Assembly: GCA_014281115.1 (NCBI GenBank)
Contig: JACONQ010000009.1
Coordinates: forward strand, 558,001-622,000
DNA from: Laburnicola sp. R22_1
Lineage: Eukaryota; Ascomycota; Dothideomycetes; Pleosporales; Didymosphaeriaceae
Direction: 5' to 3'
Length of the DNA stretch: 64,000 bases
Both the position numbers and the translations under genes were made by a program. This document shows positions 11,194 to 23,899 of the stretch, in pieces (the stretch's first letter is position 1; each line of letters begins with the position of its first letter). Below the pieces are notes generated by a model. It did not search any database. It saw only the letters and a program-made list of their open reading frames with translations, and was not told where the DNA came from.

Positions 11194-12289
11194 AATGTGT
11201 GGCGTTAAATTAACTACCTAGGGGTAGCACAATAAAGGCTTTTATCTTAAATAACATAATAAAAAAAGTAGAGCCCTCTGCTTAGTAATTAAAAAGAGCG
11301 TAAAAAAGGTAATGACAAAAAAAAAGCGCGTTCAAACTGCTAAGCGAGCTTGGCGGTCTTGGCGCGAGGCTGCTCCCATAAGCAAAATCTTTACAAAGAG
11401 GCCACTTAGAACTTTAGGAGAGATAAGACTTTAGCGCGGCCACGCTGTAAGCCATCTCTCCTCTACTATCCTAAGTCGCAAACCGCTATCCAGATTATCG
11501 CAAACAACACGAGTTAACATATTAATAGGTATGTTTTTTATAAGTAGTAGAATAAGGGTAACACGTACTAGATACACTATCGCTCTATTACCGTATTAAG
11601 ATCGTTCTTAACAAAGTTCCCACTGTCTTTCTAAGCCCTACCATTTATCTAGGCATTAACGTTGTCCCTAAAGAAGTACTTGCTGTCGCTAAAAAGTACA
11701 CGCTAAAGATTCGCGTCGCTGCCGCTAATATGGCCACACTAGAGTTCTGTTCTGTCTATAAGATGCTTGTTTAGCGCGATAGACAGGTATACTTAACTAT
11801 TTATAACGCCATCCACATGTACTAGTTAGGCTAGCAGCTAATCTAGTTTGCGAAGGATGGCCAGACTATATTTCCACTCTAGTAGACGCAATTGCTCCTT
11901 GTTAGTAACAGAATCCTCTAGTAGGGGACGCAAGAGGTTAATAAGGTCTTTGTTAACAAGCTTTAGTGTGGCGAGAGCGTTGTATAGATCCGCGAGATCC
12001 TCCTAACTATTGTTGCCATTAAGTTAGCTTATCTAAGCGAGTACGCCGCATAGCAGCGCGAGCGCAGATAATTAACAATGGCGATAGCAATAAGCCAGGT
12101 GTGCTGTATACAGCATAAGTAAACCTTGCATAGATTAGAAGCTTATAGGATGTAGGGTTATTAAGGTGTTTAAGATTAGTCTTTAATTAGAATTAGGTGC
12201 GATACATAGTAGTATATATAATCTTCTATCTTAATCTACTTTAATCTTAAACTAAAAAAAGGTTAAAAAAGGTGTTTAGCAAGCCGACC
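11194..12289 (-). mobile_element. 1.1-kb LINE/SINE-like insertion, long copy 1
   Basis: A 1096-bp insertion in the copia leader, flanked by a perfect 10-bp direct repeat acaaattatc (11184-11193 and 12290-12299). It is homologous along its length to 47514-48645; its left about 125 bp recur as three short insertions elsewhere. Sequence is only partly RIP-mutated. Both strands have loose open frames and I recognise no protein. If the shared terminus is the 3' end, the element points to the minus strand. Confidence 0.7.
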
Positions 12290-14232
12290 ACAAATTATCT
12301 ATAAAATTCTTATTTACAAGGGCCTAGTAATCTTCCTCTTTATATAGAAAAGTTATATTTATAATTAGTGTAGTACGTATTAGCCTCTTATAGGTACTAA
12401 TTAGATTAGTAATTAATTGCAACTTAGATTAATATATAGAGATTAGAAAATAGAGCTTTATAGATAGGCTTAGGAGTAAATATAGCCTACTCTAGCTCTA
12501 GGTGTCTATAGTATACTTATATAATAGTAGTATAGAAAGAAATTTCCCTAGTAAAGTTCGCACCTAATACTCTTTATGTAAGGGTAAGCCTATTAATTAT
12601 TACCTCTAGAACTTTGTGCAGACTTTTATTAAGGTTCTTACGCTAGCATTATATAAAAGTTATTATAATTTAGTCTATCTAATACTAGTTATAGTTAATA
12701 ATAGTATTAAAATAACTATTAAGTGCTTTGTATAAGCACTTCCACAATTGTCTAGGGTAGATAGTATAGAGGTAATACTGTGCCGCACAGCTAGTAAGGA
12801 TATCTAGAAAGATATCTAGGTATTAATTCTTAGCAATATCTAGGTGTCTGCATAGATTTATAAAGATCCTAGTCTTGTCTACTAAAATATTATATAGAGC
12901 TCTAGTATAGTTATTATCCTTGTTCTATGCCTTTTAAAATTAGATTATCTTATTAGCTAGAATTTTCTAAGGAGGTAGATTATACTTAGGTAAAAGCTTA
13001 TATAGGTTAAATTATAGTATAGGCTTAGTCTGTGTATATTAGTATAGCGCCTATAATTTATATTTAACTAGTAGTAGTTCTATTCTATACAGCGTGTAAT
13101 AATTATAAGTAAGTAGGCAGAATAGTAGTTAGGTACTATGTGTAAAGAGTAGTAGGTTATTTAGTTATTTGTATAAATAAAATTATTCTTAGTACTTATA
13201 TAAAGGTTCTCTTAAGATGTTTATAGGGATTTACAGCTATATAGGCGCCTATAGTAGTAGTAGCTTACTCTATTTAGGTTTGTGTAATAGCCTAACTAGC
13301 TTAGATATTTTTAAAATTAGTCTTAGTGTTTGTATATAAGAAGTTAAGTAAGCTAGTAAAAGTAGTAGTGTATAAGTAACATCTATATTACTTTAGGCTA
13401 CTTTGTATAGTTTGATAGCACTTATAGCTCTAGAGTCTATTCTTAGTATAATGCTCTTTTTTCTAGAACTGTAATAAACTCTCTTCTAAATGTATAGTTT
13501 AACTTTAAAAAATAGTGTTCTTCTTATCCTTTAAAGTCTTCCTAGAATAATTCTAAAAAAGCAATCCCTTTTTAGTATAATATATAATAATTAGTAATAG
13601 TATATACTACGTATAATTGCATTTTTAATAGAGAGGAATTATCTACTAGGTTAATTTTATCCTTTTAGTACTTAGGTCTTATTCCCTTGCACAGTATTAC
13701 CTCTAATATTTTTATCCCTTTAGCATACTTATTATACAGTCTAGTATATTTAGGCATATTAGTATTATCTTATAAGGCAGAGGTAGTAAAGGTAGAGGCT
13801 TTATATAAAGCAGTAGTAGGGATAGTTATTACGTAACTAGTTTATTTAATAGGTTAGTTATATAAAGGGTTGCGATTTATTAGGATTTATTATTATTTAA
13901 CTATATATTTATATAGTTACTAGTAGAGTGCTTAGTGTACTATTTCCTCTTAAATCTTATATAGTAGTAATATCTACTTACTAACTTAATAAAAGAGTTA
14001 ATTTGCTATCTCTATAGATAAGGATAGGTTTTATATATATTATACAATCGCTTCCTTTATTTTATATAGTAGTAATAGTTACTTACTAACTTTATAAAGG
14101 TTTAATCTCTGCTATTCTCTTATATATCAAGGATAAGGTATAATAAAGTAAATTGTATAGCTAATAATAACTTATATAATCTGTCTTTACTCTTGCTAAT
14201 TTGTAATTAAGGGTTAGTTAACTACTAATTAG

Positions 14233-14510
14233 TGTTAAATAGGCTCTATAGCTATACAAATATTAATATCTAATACTCTATATTAGTAAGTGTAGAGGGT
14301 GTACAGAATAATTATATAAAAAAATAATATAATAGAACTAACTTAGTATTAATTATTTATCTCTAGAGAGAGTGTAAATAGAAAGAAGAAGATTCTGCGG
14401 CGTATAGACTGTAGCGCACAGGCATTACGTAATCCCTATATAATACTATTATGCGATAATATTAAAATCTTGATACCTTTACGTGCCCTTGCCTATATAG
14501 TAAACGGATA
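14233..14510 (-). repeat. copia LTR (5' LTR of a minus-strand element)
   Basis: A 278-bp repeat starting TGTTAAATAG and ending GGATA (RIP form of ..CA), followed directly by the ACTTT target repeat. Confidence 0.8.
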
Positions 14511-14515
14511 ACTTT

Positions 14516-14896
14516 AGTAGTTATAGTAAAGGTGCGCCTTAAATACAAAAATTAGTATTATCTATAAGGTAGGTAGCTTATATATAGATTTGTGTTATAA
14601 AGCGTAATTATAATAGTAGCCTTATAGCTTACTAATATATTTTTAAAGCTAGTAATATTATCTTCTATATATTAGAGCTTTGCCTAATTTTAGATACTTA
14701 TTCTTAGTCTATAGGAGTTCTCTGTCGCTTTCCTAATAACTATTTTAAACTTATTGTAGGCATTCCTATATTATAGTAGGGGGGTTTTTAGCGCTATAAA
14801 GTCTGCCTTGCTGTTAAGAATAGCCTAGTAGAGAGATAATAAAATACTATGTAGCTCCTCTAGTTCCTCTTTAAGTTCTCTCACAATTTAATTAAT
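14516..14896 (-). pseudogene. Fungal_N-like gene relic, 5' part, RIP-mutated
   Basis: The minus strand reads VRELKEELEELHSILLSLY, NSKADFIALK, RNAYNKFKIVIRKATENS and YIEDNITSFKNILVSYKAT in one frame with only TAG/TAA stops. It matches the recalled family pattern (ALKPPL..CGNACKEFEQVI..., RDWAKLRYMGDDI.GF...LAGYKSTI). The frame continues across the copia insertion into 5341-5847. The upstream end is lost in an (aatt)n tract at 14885-14910 and the gypsy insertion at 14951. Confidence 0.6.
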
Positions 14897-14950
14897 TAAT
14901 TAATTAATTTATTCCTACACAGTTTTAGCCGCGGTTTCTTCGCAGGTATG

Positions 14951-15377
14951 TGTTAGGATCCAACATAACCTATGGCGGGGCATTAGCACTTATAGCTACT
15001 AAAAGTCTAAGCGCGCCCTTAAGCTAAGACGTCACATAACTTAGGTTATAGATCTTAAGATTATTAGTGTCCTAAGGAGTTTTAGCGGCTATAGGATTCT
15101 AGGACTCTTAGGACTAATAGGACTTATAGAATTCTAGGATATAGTTAAGTATATAGAAAAATAAGTATCTCTCTTAATACTTATATTTAATCTATTTATT
15201 AATCTATTATTTAGATTATACTTAGGTCCCTACTATTAATTTATTATCTTATAACTTTTAATACTAATACCCCTTTAACTAATATAAGTAGTTAAGATCC
15301 CTTGCCTTTATTAAAATGCTCCTGCATAAGAACTAACTCTAACTTATTAGAACTAGCTACCCTAATTAGTCTTAATA
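14951..15377 (+). repeat. gypsy 5' LTR, 427 bp, heavily RIP-mutated
   Basis: It starts TGTTAGGATCC and ends CTTAATA (RIP form of ..TTAACA). Other copies are 21560-24250 (interrupted) and the solo LTR at 44540-44965. Confidence 0.9.
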
Positions 15378-15469
15378 TCTTAAACATCCTTAATATAAGT
15401 AACTTTAAGTACCTTACTCTACTAAATAATACCTATAATAAGGCTAGTAAACTAGACTTATATAATAGT

Positions 15470-16330
15470 ACCTAAGGTAAACTAGAAGTATAGATTTTAT
15501 AACTTAACTTCTACTTTCACATCCTTAACTAAGGAAAACCTAAAAATAAGAAAATTCTAAATAAGGAGAAAGTTATCTTTGCCGCTATATATATATATAA
15601 GGCTAAGCCGCTAATTAGATTTAACTATACCTAGGACTATACCTAGCTAAAGAAAATATTAAAAAAGACAACACTAATTAAGTTATTAAGGACTATACTA
15701 ATTTTAAAGTCTAACTCTAATAACTTTTTAGAATTACTAATAAGGTACCCCTAGCAAAACAAGCTATCTAAACCTTTAAACAAACTAAGTCTACTATTAA
15801 GTATACTGCTAAGTTTAAGCACTATGCAACATAGATTAAGTAGAAGGATAATACTTTAATAGTTATATATAAGTAAGAATTAAAGCAATCTATATATAAG
15901 AAACTACTACGCAGTAGAGTAGCGATTAATACCTTAAATATTTTATATAACAAATCTATCTAGATTAATACAGACTAGTATAAACTAAATTGCAAGTTAT
16001 AATATAACTTTTATATAATACTAAGTTATAGCAAAGTACCTATATACTATTAGATAGTAACTTAGCTATATAAATAAGACCTATATAGCTACTAGCCTAT
16101 AGAAAAATTCAGTACAGTTACACTATTAATAATCTAGAGAAAGAAAAGAATAAGGTAGTATATATATTAAACTATAGATAAAGTAATATACTACTAAATA
16201 ACTAAAATAAGCGCACCTTCAGAAGATCCTATAAAGGACACTAATCTAATAGGACTAAAACACGTACTTATTTTATATATAGCAAACTAGGCTATATAGC
16301 TAGGAACTGCAGATTTAAGAACAAGGTTAT
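15470..16330 (+). pseudogene. gypsy gag remnant with zinc knuckle
   Basis: The early part carries the gag-like NKEKVIFAAIYI, comparable to the EEAKVIFAATYL pattern of fungal gypsy gags. Near 16264-16313 the text YFIYSKLGYIARNC is a decayed CxxCGKxGHIARxC knuckle in which C and H codons became Y. Stops throughout. Confidence 0.65.
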
Positions 16331-17399
16331 TAGATAATTAAACGTACTATCTATTATAAATATAGATGTAACTAATAAAGAATAGTAGGTAGTAATCTCT
16401 ATTAATAACCTTAGTATTAATAAAGCAGACTCTAAATATATAAACTTCTTAGAGACATAACTATATAAGGATACTAAAGAGAACTTAGATGTAGAAGAGA
16501 TTAAACTAATTTAACAACTACTAACACTATACCCTTAGGCTAAACGCAACTAAGATAACCCTATATTACCTAACTATATACTAGAATCTAACTTAGTTAA
16601 TAATATACTAAGCGTATAGGGATTTTTAGAATCTTACTAACTAAGAGATAGAGATTTATTATATAGAGTAATTTATTATAGCTCTTAACGTGCCTTAATT
16701 ATTTCTTAGAAAGATAGAGAATAGGTAAACTACAAATATAAATACTAGCTTAAGGATAAAATCTATCTAAATAAGAAGTTTAAATATAACTAAAGTACAA
16801 CCTAAACTACTATAACCCTATGTATAAATTCTTTAGATAGAAATACTATAAGAAGAATTAGTACACTATCTATTACTAAAGTAAGGAATATAATAGTATA
16901 TTTCTGAGTTAAGCAACGCTATTATTAGGAATAGTTTAACTACCCTATTACTTAGTGTAATATACACCTATAGGAGAAATAAAAGACTAGATATTTCCCA
17001 CAACTTAATAATACAAAAAGTTAGATATACTTTATATTTATAAATAGAAAATGCACGCAACTCTTTTAGCACACTTGCCTATATACTAGATATAAGAAAC
17101 ACTAAGTAAAGAAGAAAGCAAATAGATTTAAATATAACCTAACTAAGTGGGCTATAATAATTAAACTTAAACTAACACTAAAGAACTAATATAGTAAAGC
17201 TTCCTATAATAAACAAGCTATAACACTACTAAAGAAAGAAGACAAAGCTAATAAAAATAAGAAATAATATTAAGTATAGAAGGTAGAAAGAAAGTGTAAC
17301 TATCTTACTCTAAAGGCGTGTAACAACTATAATATGTCTTTTTTAGTCCTACACTCTAGAGGAAAGAGGTCTTTATTAAATTAAATGCTATAAATAGCT

Positions 17400-17710
17400 A
17401 GACATTAACTAAGCTACTAGTTAGGCTTAATAGAGTGTATATAGGAGCTTTACTAGATTTAGGCACGTAGAAAAACTATATCTTCTAAGCTTTTATAACT
17501 AGAGCAGGACTCTAGTTATAAAAAAAGAAGAAGTTATATATACTTTATATTGCGAATAGGATACTTATACTAGAAACGCCTATAGCTAATTATAAGGTTA
17601 AAGCTAATCTTATTATAGAATAAGATAGATATATACTTATAGAAAGGATAACCCTAGATATACTTAATAAATTAAGTTATAATATTATACTAGGAATGCC
17701 CTAGTTTAAG
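17400..17710 (+). pseudogene. gypsy aspartic protease remnant
   Basis: The frame reads VYIGALLDLGT then NYIF, a decayed version of the ALIDSGATxNFI active-site motif; the serine of DSG is now leucine (TCA/TTA, RIP-type). Confidence 0.6.
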
Positions 17711-18099
17711 AAGAACAATCCCTAGATTAATTAGAGGATAGGAAGAATATTCTTATAGCGCAGCAATAGTGCATTATATATAAAGTCTACGCATTAGTAG
17801 TATTTAATAGTAGATAAGAGAGCTATTAATAATATAGTCTTGCAACTAGAAGTTAATAAATATAAATTAATCTTAGTGGACGCTAGTAGAAACTACTAGG
17901 TTATAAAACGCAAGATAGTAGATAAGAGTACAACCTATAGCATTCCTAATAAATATAAAGAATAAAGTTATTTGTTTTAGGAAAAGAAAGGAAAAGCTAA
18001 TCTACTTAGGTATTAACCCTAGAATTATACAATTAATCTAGAAGAAGGAAAAACGCTACCCTTTATACTACTTTACAGCAAATTAGGAAAAGAAGTCTA

Positions 18100-19320
18100 A
18101 TAAGAAAAGGAATTTATTAAGAAGAACCTTAATAAGGGATATATTAGACTATCTAGGTTACTAGTGGCAAGCCTATTTATATTTGTATCTAAGAAGGATA
18201 AAAATCTTAACCCTATATAGACTACTAAAAACTTAATAATATAATAATAAAGAATTAATACCTATTACTAAATACTATAGAACTTAGAGGCTAACTCTTA
18301 AGAGCCAGAAGATTTACATTAATAAACTTACGTAATAGATACTATCTTATACAAATAAAGAAAAGTAAAGAATAGAAGATAGTGTTTAGAACACGCTATA
18401 TACTATTTAGACTTACTAATACACTAGTAATATTCTAAGCGCTTATTAACTTTATACTATAAAATTACCTAGATATCTTTATTATTGTATATATAGATAA
18501 CATTCTTATCTACTCTAAAAATAAAATAGATTATATTAAATATGTATAAATAGTACTAAGAGCACTAAAGAAAGCACACCTATAAATTAAGCTATAGAAG
18601 TGCAAATTCTACATTACAGAACTTAAATTTCTAGGATATATTATTAGTACAATAGGAATTAGTATAGCACCTAATAAAATTAAATATATTAAAGATTGGC
18701 CACAACTAAGGATAGCTAAGAACATCTAAGAATTCTTAGGATTCTATAGATTTAACTAACAATTTATTAAAGGATACGCTAAGGTTATAATACCTCTAAT
18801 AAACTTTACTAAAAAGGATACGTCTTTTATATAAACAAATAAATACAATATAGCATTTTAATAGTTAAAGATAGCATATATTAAGCTACTAGTTCTTATC
18901 CACTTTTAGGATAAAGAACTATTACAAATTAAAATATATATAAGTAATCTTGCGCTAGACGCCTATACAAAATAAAAGAAGAATAAAAATAGCACCCTAT
19001 TGCATATTATTTACGTAAGTTTAATAACGCTAAGATATAATATAATATTTATAATAAAGAACTTTACGCAATTATAAAAGCACTTAAGCATTAGAGGATC
19101 TATATGCATAGTTATTTAGATCTTATAATCCTTACTAACTATAAGAACTTTATATAATTTATATAATAAAAAAGTTAACGCTATAATAAGCTTAATAGGT
19201 AAAAACACTAGGACAGTACAAATTTAAGATTATATATACCCTAGGTAAGAAAAATAGAAAAGCTAACGCTCTTAGTTAACAAAGCAATCTTATAGAAGAC
19301 AAGACAAAGATATACTCTAT
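18100..19320 (+). pseudogene. gypsy reverse transcriptase and RNase H remnant
   Basis: Motifs in order are IRLSR, FIFVSKKDKNLNPI (SPxxFVPKKDG type), a decayed FRTRYG...VMPFGLTNAP region at about 18390-18440, YxDDILIYS as YI.ITFLS near 18500, FLGYIIS as F.DILLV near 18635, and SFLGFxNFYRRFI near 18740-18770. RNase H text follows near 18900-19150. It is nonfunctional. Confidence 0.8.
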
Positions 19321-19369
19321 AATACTTTAATAAAATATAGATAGATTACTTAAATCTATAATAGAACTT

Positions 19370-20450
19370 AACTAGCTCTTAATTATTACTAAAGACGTAC
19401 CTAAGGAGCAACAAACTAAAATTATCTAATAATACTATAATTGTCAGATAGACAGTCACTGTGAAATCCAGTGGGTAGGTGTGTACGATCATATGGCCCC
19501 TTACAGTGGTAATCAGTGTAAATCACAGTGATTTCACATTGAAATACACTGAGGAGGCTGGCGCACTACTGTTTTACACTGCCCCTGTACTATTCTAAAT
19601 AGTACTAGTGCGGCTTAGTACTAGATAGTTACTTCTCGCGGTAGCCGAGCTTCTCCGACAGAACACACACAATTAATCAATCAACTCACTACTTTTCCAT
19701 CTTAACTCATCAAGAATACCCGTATATCTGACAATAATAACCCTATGTACAAACACCTAGGTATTAAGAAGATAATAGAACTTATCTAATAAAACTACTC
19801 CTTTAAAGAAATTAAGAAGGTAGTAATAATATATATTTATAAATATGCAAATTACTAATAAAATAAGTACGCCATATATCTTAAATATAGAAAAATATAA
19901 GTAATTAAGATACTAACAATACTATAGGTAGACATTACTATAGATTTTATTATAGAAATATCTAAATCTGAAAACCTAGTAATAGGAGTTACATATAATT
20001 TAATATTAGTAATAGTCTACTAACTAACTAAGTATATTAAACTTATACCCTATAATAAGACAATAATAACAAAGAAACTCGCATTTCTTATTCTAGATTA
20101 ACTTATTAGATATTACAAAATTCTAAAAACAATTATTAGCAATAGAGATAAGCTCTTTACCTTAAACTACTAGACAACACTTATAGCACTTATTAGAATA
20201 AAATAGAAGCTATTAACAGCCTATTATTCGCAAATAAATAGACAAATAGAATATATAAACTAGACTATAGAAACGTACCTACGCATCTATTACAATAACT
20301 AGAAAAATAACTAGGTTTTATTACTATCTATTGCCTAAATTACATATAATAATAAGATTTTAGTAGCTATAGAATATACACTATTCTATGCGAACTATAA
20401 AAGATATATATATCTTTTTAATTATGTATTTCCTATAATAATTAACGCAG
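19370..20450 (+). pseudogene. gypsy integrase remnant, split by a solo LTR
   Basis: Before the insertion the frame reads IIKDVPKEQQTKII; after it HLGIKKIIELI, KEIKKVVIIYIYKYANYQ, NKYAIYLKYRKI, VDITIDFIIE and TYNLILVIVYQLTKYIKLIP. This is the HHCC zinc domain followed by the DDE core of a gypsy integrase (TDVSMDFV, ILVIVDRLTKYA), with H, C and D codons mutated. The solo LTR at 19442-19733 interrupts it within the zinc domain. Confidence 0.8.
19442..19733. mobile_element. Solo LTR, 292 bp, unmutated, inside the gypsy integrase
   Basis: It begins TGTCAGATA and ends TATCTGACA (inverted termini with TG..CA) and is flanked by a perfect 5-bp direct repeat ATAAT (19437-19441 and 19734-19738), the hallmarks of an LTR. 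Unlike everything around it, it keeps many CpA/TpG dinucleotides, so it arrived after the host element was mutated or never became a RIP target. No matching internal region is present in the window. Confidence 0.85.
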
Positions 20451-20859
20451 ATAAAGCTATTAGTATAGTAAAGAATATAAAGAAAATACATAAATAACTC
20501 TAAGCAAATTTTAAGAAGGCTGAATAGCAATTAATTTCCTATATAAACTAAAAATAAAAAATAGCACCTTAGCTAAAAAAGGGGGATAAAGTATATCTGC
20601 TTATAAAGAATCTTTAAACCTAGAGGAAGAAGTATAAAAACTAGATTATATTAAAGTTAAACTATTTTTTATTTCTAAATAAATATTACTAGTTAACTAT
20701 AAGCTAAAGTTATCCCTGATACTAGAATATATTCTATATTCTATATAGACTAACTAGAATCTATAGACTCCAAGACACTAGTTTAAACCACCTTCTATTA
20801 CTAAGTAAAGAAAGAAAACAAATTTAAAGTTAAAATAATTCTAAACTATAGAGATTAGC

Positions 20860-20955
20860 TACACATATACCTTATTAAGTAGAAAGGATACCTATATAGT
20901 AAAAATATATAGAAACCTAAAAACACTTATAAAACTATAAAAAAAGCTATAGTAG
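20860..20955 (+). pseudogene. Chromodomain remnant at the gypsy pol C-terminus
   Basis: One frame reads HIPY.VERIPIQ.KYIET.KHL.NYKKA (dots are stops), close to the YLVKWEGYPxxExTWEPxxHLxNAxEA signature of chromovirus integrase tails. These target integration to heterochromatin. Confidence 0.6.
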
Positions 20956-21586
20956 TACTAGCGTACTGCTATGTAGCTAATAAAAATAATAGCTTAGCCT
21001 AAATTACTAACTAATTAATTACCTTAGTACCTAAGGTAGTATTAGAATTAACTAAAGCTGCTATCTACGTAAGCTCTTTATAAGTCTTTAGTACCTCTAG
21101 ATTATCTATTATAGATATACTATAATTAAATAACTTTTATTCCTTCTAATATAATTTCTTATACTAGTTACGTAAATATACTATCTTCTCTTATACTAGA
21201 CGCGTATAAAGAAGAGCTAAATAAGTAAGCTTTTTCTTAACGCAAAGCTTTGCCTCCTCTTTAGCCTCTAGCCTTTTTAACCTTTTTATCTTTGCATCTA
21301 TTTTTAAATACTCTAGTAAAGAAATTTTCTCTAGCTTATATTTCTAATTACTATACTAGATATAATTTATACACTTTAAGTATAAGAATAATAATTAATA
21401 AAGTAGTAATTTTTTTACGTAGTAGGTATATATAACTATTATAAAGACGCAGTCTATTTTAAGGTAATTAGCTTAGGAGTAATAGTATTAGGTAGATTAA
21501 AAAAGAGGCTTTATAAGTAGTTAACTTATAAGGATATTAAGTCTAGAAAAAGAAGCTAATATTAGAATCTAATATAACTTAGGGTA

Positions 21587-23712
21587 CCCTAGCTTGGCAG
21601 TCCGTGCAACGCGTCACTCCATGCAACACCCCGCCATGCAACACCCCAACTTTGACGCGCCATATCTCCACCAATATGGATCCAATTGAGGCTGCGATAG
21701 CAGCAATCGAATCGCGAGAGCCAGGAGAATCTTTCTTATATAGACAGGTTGCAAAGGATTACGGTGTTGTGACTTCTACACTGACGCGTTGGCACCAAGG
21801 CGTCACACAAGCAGGTGCAGCTGCCAACTCCGCGCGTCGAAATATCAGCCAACAACAAGAAGTAGAGCTTCTACGATATATCAAACAGCTCACCAAACGT
21901 GGCCTTCCTCCTACAAGGCAGATGATACAGAGCTTTGCTTCACATATAGCTAAAAAGCAGATCTTAATATCCTGGGTTGATTGCTTTGTACGGCGGAACA
22001 AGGAATCCTTGATATCTTGATGGACGGCTGGCATCGACAATAATCGCCACAAAGCTGATTCTCTAGCTAAATATAAGCTCTACTTTGAGCTCTTGCAGCG
22101 TAAGATCGAACAATATCAGATCGAGGCTCGAGATACGTACAATATGGACGAGAAAGGCTTCCTGCTCGGCATCACCTCCCGCTCTAAGAGGATCTTTAAT
22201 AGGCCTCTATACAAGGCTAAGGCTGTAAGGCAAGCAATACAAGATGGCAGCTGTGAGTGGATATTAATTATAGCTTGTATATGCGCTGACGGATCTGCCT
22301 TAGCCCCAGGTCTTATCTATTAGGCCAGCTCTATTAATATATAATTAAGCTAGGCCGAGGATATTAATCCTAAACACTATTAGGCCTTTATTATGGTATT
22401 AGAATCTGGCTGGAGCAATAATTAGATCGGCCTTGCATGGCTGCAATAGGTGTTTAATTGGCTCATAAAGCCAAAATCTGGACAATCGTATTGGCTATTA
22501 ATTCTTAATGGCTATGGATCTTATATTACAATAGACTTTATTGACTTTTGTGATTGTAATAGGATCCTGCTAGCTATATATCCGCCTTATTCTACGCATA
22601 CGTTGCAGCCTCTTAATGTCTGCGTCTTTAAGCCTCTATTAACAGCATATTCGAACGAGCTATTAGCCTTTATAAACAATAGCTAGGGACTGGCCTCAAT
22701 TGCTAAGAGAGATTTCTTTAGCCTATTCTGGCAGGCCTAGGTTAATACAATGAGGCAGCCATTGATCCTCTAGGCCTTTGAAGCTACAGGCATCTCCCCG
22801 CTCGATCCAACAACTATACTTAATAGATTTGATCAGTCTTAACTATCTAAGCAAGGATTACGAGAAAGCTCAACCTCAGTACTTAGTGCTTTAGATTAGA
22901 GAAAGATCGATAGGCTACTAAGGGCCGCTGTGGATACAGGCGGAGATAATAAGGCCAAGAAGCTCAGTTGAACTGTACACCATATCTCTGTACAGAAACA
23001 GCTTTTAGAGCATGAAAACAATGGCCTCCGCAAGGCCCTATCGATACAGAAGAAGCGCTTAAAGCGAGGCAGGCCTTTACCTCTTGATCGGCCAGATGAG
23101 TATTATAGTGGAGCTGTTTTCTGGTCACCTTATAGCGTGCAGCGGGCCCGCGATCGTCAACACTAAAAAGATATAGAGGATTAGCAAAAATAGCTTTAAA
23201 AAAGTAAGCAAGCAGAGGCTTGTTGGGCCAGCTAGCAGCTCAAGGCAAGACTTCTCTAGGAGAGGCGTATTGCTTGAGCAGCTGCTAGAGATGCGCGCGC
23301 AAAGCAGAGGGCCGATAAGGCTGCAGATTAATGTCTTAAACAACAGGCCCGCAAGGCACAAAGTCAACTTTAGAAACGTATTAGATTATCCTAAAAGGGT
23401 AATAAGAAGGCCTTAAAGCCTTCTAGTAGATCTATTAAGAAGAAACAGGCTTAGCGTGAGGCTGTAGATATTAATAAGGCCTCATCTGTTGCATCCGCCT
23501 TACAGTCACGCAGAGGCCGAATTATTAAAACACTAAGCAGATATCGATAATCTGAGTAGCTAGCAATTATCTACAGGCCTTAGAGACCTCAACTCTAGAA
23601 AATCTTGTGATATTATTTTTTATGGCTGTCTCTATAGCCTTATGTTTGTGGCCGAGCAATTATGTTAGGGTGTTGCATGGAGTGACGCGTTGCACGGACT
23701 GCCAAGCTAGGG
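21587..23712 (+). mobile_element. Fot1/pogo DNA transposon, 2126 bp, nested in the gypsy 3' LTR
   Basis: Terminal inverted repeats of about 45 bp (ccctagcttggcagtccgtg at the left, reverse complement at the right) lie between TA target duplications (21585-21586 and 23713-23714). It carries one transposase frame. RIP damage is lighter than in the surrounding retroelement, so it inserted later. Confidence 0.95.
21676..23550 (+). pseudogene. Fot1-type transposase, RIP-interrupted
   Basis: One frame from the ATG at 21676 begins MDPIEAAIAAIESREPGESF, a psq-type helix-turn-helix region followed by a CENP-B-like DNA-binding segment (to about residue 110). The DDE core follows: YNMDEKGFLLG, LLILNGYGSY (usual D now N) and HTLQPLNVCVFKPL. 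The C-terminal third is basic and helical. Frame is preserved throughout but broken by about 20 TAG/TAA codons plus one TGA (22018-22020). The catalytic triad appears degraded. No active protein is expected. Confidence 0.9.
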
Positions 23713-23899
23713 TAAGGTATTAGTACTTATAGCTACTAAAAGCCTAAGTGCATCTTTAAGCTAAGACGTTACGTAACTTAAGTTATAAGTCCTAAGATTA
23801 TTAGCGTTCTAAGAAGTCTTAGTAGCTATAGAATTTTAGAACTCTTAGGACTAATAGGACTTATAAAATTCTAGGATATAGTTAAGTATATAGAAATAT

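Larger units (their letters stand above)
5853..14510 (-). mobile_element. Ty1/copia LTR retrotransposon, RIP-degraded, 8.66 kb
   Basis: Related direct repeats (5853-6317 and 14233-14510), both beginning TGTTAAATAG, bound an element flanked by a perfect 5-bp direct repeat ACTTT (5848-5852 and 14511-14515). Decayed integrase, reverse transcriptase and RNase H of the copia type read on the minus strand, so the right LTR is the 5' one. A separate insertion occupies 11194-12289. 12300-14232 is RIP-mutated leader/gag space where I recognise nothing. At 7230-7480 a plus-strand frame has a Cys-rich pattern (RCRTLxGF, TRCDYY, RP.PF) that I could not assign. The element sits inside a host gene. Confidence 0.85.
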
